A model generated the notes under the pieces. It saw only the letters and a list, made by a program, of their open reading frames with translations. It searched no databases and was not told the DNA's origin. Positions 59,174 through 64,000 of a stretch of DNA of 64,000 nucleotides are shown here, in pieces. The position numbers and the translations under genes are program-made. Source of the stretch: Endocalyx cinctus (Eukaryota; Ascomycota; Sordariomycetes; Amphisphaeriales; Apiosporaceae); the NCBI GenBank assembly GCA_001600455.1, contig BCKC01000007.1, forward strand, positions 2,978,019-3,042,018, written 5' to 3'. How positions within the stretch are numbered: position 1 is the stretch's first letter; every line of letters starts with the position of its first letter.

Positions 59174-60202
59174 CCACATTTCTGGTTTTAATATCCGAAT
59201 ATATCTTGACATCTTTGACCTGGCATATTGTGGGCAAATATGACTATCTCCCAACTTGGGATATTACCTAGGTGGTTATAATGGGATACTTTGAAAGTTT
59301 TATCATCTAATGCCTCATTGATGACGGTAATAATAGTAATAGTACAGTAGCAGTAGTAGTAGCCATTCCATACAACATAAACCCATAAGCCGTCAAGCAG
59401 TACGTATTCTCCTAGGTTACTTAATTACCCCAAACAAAAACAGATTCCCACATTCCTTCAGCCAGCTGCCAACATCTGGGTCGTTTCTCACTTGAAATAT
59501 CAACCAACATTAAAATCATAACGAAGCGTCGTAGGTTAAATAAGAAGGTAGGTTCCCAGATCTGTTGGAAATGCTGGAAACAGTCTGCATCTTTCCTGTT
59601 TTCCCTTTTCGGAAGTCACCTTCTGATTAGTAACGAGATAATATACAATAACCATTGCTTCTTTTGGGCTCTGTTATGGCTGCTTTACTCTGTCTCCTTT
59701 CTTCTTATAGATAGGCAGTGTTATCAGTATCTCTGCCCTGTCCATTTGGGATAACGAAGAATCACCGGGGAATCATTGCCATATTCTGAATATACCCGAT
59801 AAGATGGAACGGGAGTTAAGACAGCTCAATGAGAAACCAGACCAAGTAAAAGCTGAACTTGCCATTTTACCAGCTAGTAGTCTATAAGATAAAGACATTG
59901 ACTATCCGGCCCTGGGCAACTTAACCATGTATGCTTACTCTCTATTTACGCCCTCGTATGTCTCGATGATTCATTTCCACTACGGGCATCTAACTACTAA
60001 TTATTCCAAGATTACGTTCTCCTTGCCTCCCTGCCTCCCTATCTAGCCTCCATAAAATAATTCCAGATTACTCATATAGTAAATTAGATTTAGAAAACCT
60101 TCTTTCTGTATTAAAGCAAAGGTAAGCCCATCTGCGTCTTCGAAGAATCTTACGCATATTTCACTGCGTCTATGAGAAATAAGGGGTTGCGTTAAAATAT
60201 AG

Positions 60203-60407
60203 TATCGCGTAGTTATATAGTTAAAGCTCAGTTAGAGTATATTAATATAAATCTAAGAGCCTAGTAAATAACTTTATTAATTCTTAACCTTTCTATCTCT
60301 CTCGAGGGGCGGAAGCCCCTCCTTATAGAGACCTATTCTACGTGGGCGACCCGGAGGGTCGCCATAGCCACGCTTCTAACTAAGTGCCCTACCTGATATC
60401 CTTAACA
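60203..60407 (-). mobile_element. Solo-LTR-like sequence, copy 2 (AT-shifted)
   Basis: Read on the minus strand, it begins TGTTAAGGATATCAGG and follows copy 1 (34106-34300) block by block: GTGGCTATGGCGACCC, GCCCACGTAGAATAGGTCT, CTCGAGAGAGATAGAAAGGT, AGGCTCTTAGA. Many differences are C to T or G to A relative to copy 1 (for example AATCAATAAG against AATTAATAAA). This is the pattern left by repeat-induced point mutation, though by-eye counting is limited. Confidence 0.6.
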
Positions 60408-60767
60408 ACGTCACAAATTTTCGAGAGGTGGGTTACCCATCAGGGGCACCATTTTTAACAGGTGCTGTTCATCATCAAGATAGACATCTTTCTCGGCGAA
60501 GAATATCTGTTAGAAGGTCGGGGTGAGAGATATATCAGCGACACGAGACGTATACACCCCCTTGGTTACTATTAGAGCACAGGTGCTAATAATGACACAG
60601 CCATATGGTAGACAATGTAGCATCTAAAAACATATATGGTATCCTTTTAGAGTGGAGTTTTCCCCGGTTATCATAGTCTAGATTGGGGGTGGAATTGAGG
60701 TATACAGAAGGGGCTAGGTTAGGTGTTTAGGTAAGTTAAAGCTAAAAGGAGCAGCGAGGGTTTTGCA

Positions 60768-60857
60768 GCATTGTGTCTTGAAGCATTGCGTCTTGAAGCA
60801 TTGTGTCTTGAAGCATTGTGTCCTGCAGCATTGTGTTTTGCGGCATTGTTTCGGACT
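60768..60857. repeat. Degenerate 15-bp tandem array, six units
   Basis: Units begin GCATTG at 60768, 60783, 60798, 60813, 60828 and 60843. The first and third are identical and the last is most diverged. Intergenic. Confidence 0.85.
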
Positions 60858-61084
60858 GGATAGGACGAGCTAAGAGACTTAGGGCTCCAACAAGAATATC
60901 AAGCAAGGAGTCATACGTTGGTCAGAAGACTTACCATAATATGCATTCACTGTCACGATTGTTAACTGAGGTTCTACCCCCGACTAAGCTAAAGCTCCAT
61001 TGTCTGCGTATAGATGCTGTAGTGCTGTAGAAAATAGAAATATTCACTTCTCGGTAATGAATGTAATTGTTTGCCATTCATGGA

Positions 61085-61152
61085 GAATGAACAATGGATT
61101 TTATAACAATGCGCTTTAGAATGAACAATGGATTTTATGATACTGCGCTTTA
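61085..61152. repeat. 34-bp direct tandem duplication upstream of the Rad3-like gene
   Basis: Two 34-bp units (61085-61118, 61119-61152) share GAATGAACAATGGATTTTAT and GCGCTTTA, differing only in a 6-bp middle. It lies about 280 nt upstream of the helicase start and could touch its promoter. Confidence 0.85.
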
Positions 61153-61431
61153 GAAAGTGTTCAAATGAAACTGTATTTATTGACTAGATTACCCTTCTAC
61201 TTTCATGGGCACTTTTCAAACTTAACACTCAACAGACAATACATAGTTAGTGTGCAAGTGTTAACTATAGCTTTGACCCTCTCGTGAGACGAAGAATAAT
61301 ACAATTCTAGTTATTAACAGAGTCCTCACGATTCTACTATCAATCTACTACTTACACATTAAAACAAGTTTTCATCTGAATCTCTACTCTGTGATCTCTA
61401 GTCTCCTCACAGACCCCTTACTCTTTTCACG

Positions 61432-64000
61432 ATGCAGTTTAAGATAGAAGATCTCCCTGTTATCTTCCCCTACCCCAAGATCTATCCAGAGCAATATGCC
61501 TACATGCGTGATGTCAAACGTGAGTCGACCTACCTAATACTTCCTTCATGTTTTCAATATAATTACTGACTTACAATGTGCAGACACGCTCGATGCCGGT
61601 GGCAATTGCGTCTTAGAGATGCCGTCTAGCTCAGGCAGGACAATCGCACTACTCTCCCTCATTGTCTCCTACCAACAGCATCACGGAAGCCACCGAAAGC
61701 TTATTTTCTGTCCTCGTCAGTTTAGACTCTATAACCCGTTTCCCTACCTTCGAAGCTGACTTTTAATTTAGGTACGATGTTCGGGGTCGAGAAGGCGTTG
61801 GCGGAATTGAAGGGTCTGATGAAATACCGAGCGAAGGTCCTCGGATATCAAGAAGAATTCCGCGCACTTGGCCACACAAGCCAGAAGAACCTCTGTGTAC
61901 ATCATGCGTCTCCCGAAAAAAGTGAACCGGGAAGCGTGGCCAATGCTAATTGTCAGCTCTTAACTGCCGGCTTTAATAAAAAAAGAAAAGCCTCTGGGGA
62001 AATAGTTGGGGACTGTAAATACCACGAGGTACGCGATCCCTAAATGTTCACCTACTCAGTAACCCTAAAACTTGTGCTGACACCGTGATTAGAACTTAGA
62101 TCTTCTCAAGCCGCATAACCTACTTCCTAACGGCGTGTGGGCCCGAGATGATCTGCTTCGTTTTGGGGAGCAACATAAACAATGCCCATATTTCACCTCC
62201 AAGCGCATGGTATATATCTTACCCCGAAATCACACAGGCTATATGCTAACTTGATTCCTCCGTGTATAGATGCAATACTGCAACGTCGTCATTTGCTCTC
62301 ATCACTATCTTCTTGACCCCAAGATTGCTGGGCCAGCTACCAGAGGACTGTCTCGAGACTCTATCGTAGTCTTTGACGAAGCGCATAATATCGACAATTT
62401 GTGCCTGGAGTCACTTAGCACCGATATTACCTGTGATGCGTTGGCAACAGCAACGATAGAAATAGAGAATCTTAGACAAGCAATCGCTAACATGAAGAAA
62501 ACTAAACCCGAAATTTTGGAGAATGAATACCGATTGTTAGTCGAAGGTCTGCATAATCCACAAGATGTGGTTCAAGACGAAGTGATCGCCAACCCAGGTG
62601 AGTTAATATCGAAGGAGATTCCTTGCGGCTTGCTGACTTTACATAGTACTCCCAGACGACATGTTAGAGGAGGAAGTCTCAGGAAATATCAGAAGACCAG
62701 AACATTTTCTGAGTCTTCTGAAGAGATTTGTTGGGTACTTGAAGGTATGCTCATCGGCCTTCTTTTTTTTTCCCTCTTCGCCACTCGGAGAACATCCCCT
62801 ACAGCGAAAAATCGTGGTGCTTCTGGCTAACAATTTGATACATCATAGGTTCGAATGACGGCCCGACAGTCAAACTCGGAGACCACCTCGTCATTCTTGA
62901 CGCATCTCAAAGAGCATACTTTAATCGAGCGGAAACCGTTATATTTCTGCGCCGAGCGCCTCGCCTCTCTGATAAGAACCCTTGAGCTTCCTAGCGCCAG
63001 CCGAGGAGGCTATAAGCGCCTAGAAGAGATCGCCGTCTTCGCAACGCTCGTGGCCACTTACGACGAGGGATTCGTGCTCATTTTCGAGCCGTCCTCCTCA
63101 GAAACGGCGGACCCAACTCCAGAGACCGACCAAGTGTTACATTTCGTCTGCCTTGATCCTGCCATGGCGATCCAGCCTATTTTTAAAAAGTTTTCGTCGG
63201 TAATTCTCACGTCGGGGACACTTTCACCGTTGAGTATGTATCCGAGAATTCTGAATTTCACGGCCATTCTGCAGAAATCCTACACCATATCCTCACCCCG
63301 TCGAAGATTTCTGCCGATGATCGTCAACCGTGGAAGTGATCAGACAGCTCTCGCGACTAACCCCCGAATACGAAGCGAGCAAGGACTCATGCGAAACTAC
63401 GGGAACCTCGTGGTCGATTTCGTGAAGAATACGCCTGACGGCGTAGTGGTGTTTTTCCCATCTTACCTTTACATGGAATCAATTCTCACCGAGTGGCAGA
63501 GTCTGGGAATTCTAGACGAGATGTGGAAATACAAGTATATTCTTGCCGAAACAGCGGACGCGGGCGAAACGTCGCGGGCTCTCAAATTATATCGAACGGC
63601 CTGTTCGAACAGCAAAGGCGGTCTGTTCTTCTGCGTGGCTCGCGGCAAAATCCCCGAGGGAATCGACTTCGACCATCAATACGGACGCTGCGTTTTGTTC
63701 ATCGGAATGCCTTTCCCGTATACGAAATCTCCGATCCTGAAAGCTCGGCTCGAATTCCTACGGGATAGATACGGTGTTCGCGCAAAGGACTTTCTGTCGT
63801 TCGACGCAACACGCAACGCATCGCAATGTCTGGATCGCGTTCTGCGTGGGAAAGACGATTATGGCGTCATGGTCCTAGCCGATCGTCGTTTCGAGATGAA
63901 AAAAGACCAGCTTCCAGAATGGTTCAGAAATTGCCTCACGAAAGAAGATACCAACCTGACCCCTGATACCGCAGTGGGAAAAGCAAGAAAATTTCTAAGA
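61432..64000 (+). CDS. XPD/Rad3-family helicase with Arg in place of the Walker A lysine; 3' end beyond window
   Basis: Seven exons seen: 61432-61519, 61584-61715, 61772-62028, 62093-62209, 62270-62597, 62647-62744 and 62849 to the edge. They join in phase; the last is open to 64000. Family wording is clear: IEDLPVIFPYPKIYPEQYAYM at the start, DCKYHE-NLDLLKPHNLLPNGVW, RFGEQHKQCPYFTSKRMMQYCNVVI, VVFDEAHNID (DEAH box), RKPLYFCAERLASLIRTLEL, LTSGTLSPLSMYPRIL, VFFPSYLYMESI, ARGKIPEGIDFDHQYGR and ILKARLEFLRDRYGVR. Four cysteines for the 4Fe-4S cluster can be aligned. Divergent points: motif I reads MPSSSGRT instead of MPSGTGKT, so residue 48 is Arg (61637-61639), and motif VI reads QCLDRVLRG where QCxGRxxRG is usual. 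True Rad3/XPD is extremely conserved, so this is probably a diverged paralogue. Its frame is intact. Confidence 0.88.

Larger units (their letters stand above)
58753..61431. other. 2.7-kb gene-free region with several tandem repeats and an LTR-like copy
   Basis: Contains CTTATCAG repeats (59137-59173), the inverted LTR-like copy (60203-60407), a 15-bp degenerate tandem array (60768-60857) and a 34-bp direct duplication (61085-61152). The short frame 60818-61030 arises inside the tandem array and is not a gene. Confidence 0.6.

Noticed and set aside
60818..61030. 70-aa frame starting in the 15-bp tandem array
   Set aside because: Its start and first residues come from the simple repeat; no domain.

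Overview
The window is nuclear DNA of a filamentous ascomycete (Pezizomycotina, most likely a Sordariomycete; the class is an inference). Genes are split by short GT-AG introns of about 50-80 nt with CTAAC/CTGAC-like branch sites. Coding DNA is GC-richer than the spacers, which are long, AT-rich and carry homopolymer tracts, degenerate LTR-like repeats and decayed genes. About 20 protein-coding genes are supported. No tRNA, rRNA or CRISPR was seen. All splice models were made by hand from the sequence and checked for phase.

Left part (1-21 kb), accessory in character: an unknown membrane protein cut by the window edge; a small secreted protein with a Kex2-like KR site (1550); a secreted DOMON-cytochrome b561 redox protein (2262-3855); then the most interesting locus, 5230-11960. 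That locus holds a secreted precursor with four KR-delimited repeats (6856-7235), a UstYa/DUF3328-type protein (8970-10092) and two related single-pass membrane proteins (5230-5949, 11277-11960), each with two HxxHC motifs. This is the layout of a dikaritin-like fungal RiPP cluster. Three more secreted-protein genes follow (13537, 15160, 20039) and an NAD-dependent epimerase-like gene whose first exon is out of phase.

Middle (21-34 kb): a fungal-specific transcription factor without a zinc cluster; an SDR whose catalytic lysine is replaced; a MITE-like hairpin; a STAND/NLR-like protein with a degenerate P-loop, divergent from a large AAA+ ATPase; and a broken GMC oxidoreductase remnant. About 4.5 kb of gene-free DNA with LTR-like sequence follows.

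Right part (38-64 kb), mostly conserved genes: 5-hydroxyisourate hydrolase, a YtcJ-type amidohydrolase, a tyrosine-phosphatase-family protein, GMP synthase with 18 small exons, a small conserved basic His-rich protein, an MFS-transporter remnant, porphobilinogen synthase (HEM2), an ISWI chromatin remodeler and, at the right edge, an XPD/Rad3-family helicase. The helicase keeps the family fold and iron-sulfur cysteines but has Arg at residue 48 in place of the Walker A lysine.

Best candidates for something new: the repeat-precursor plus HxxHC-protein cluster at 5.2-12 kb, and the Rad3-like protein with a natural K48R-type change.
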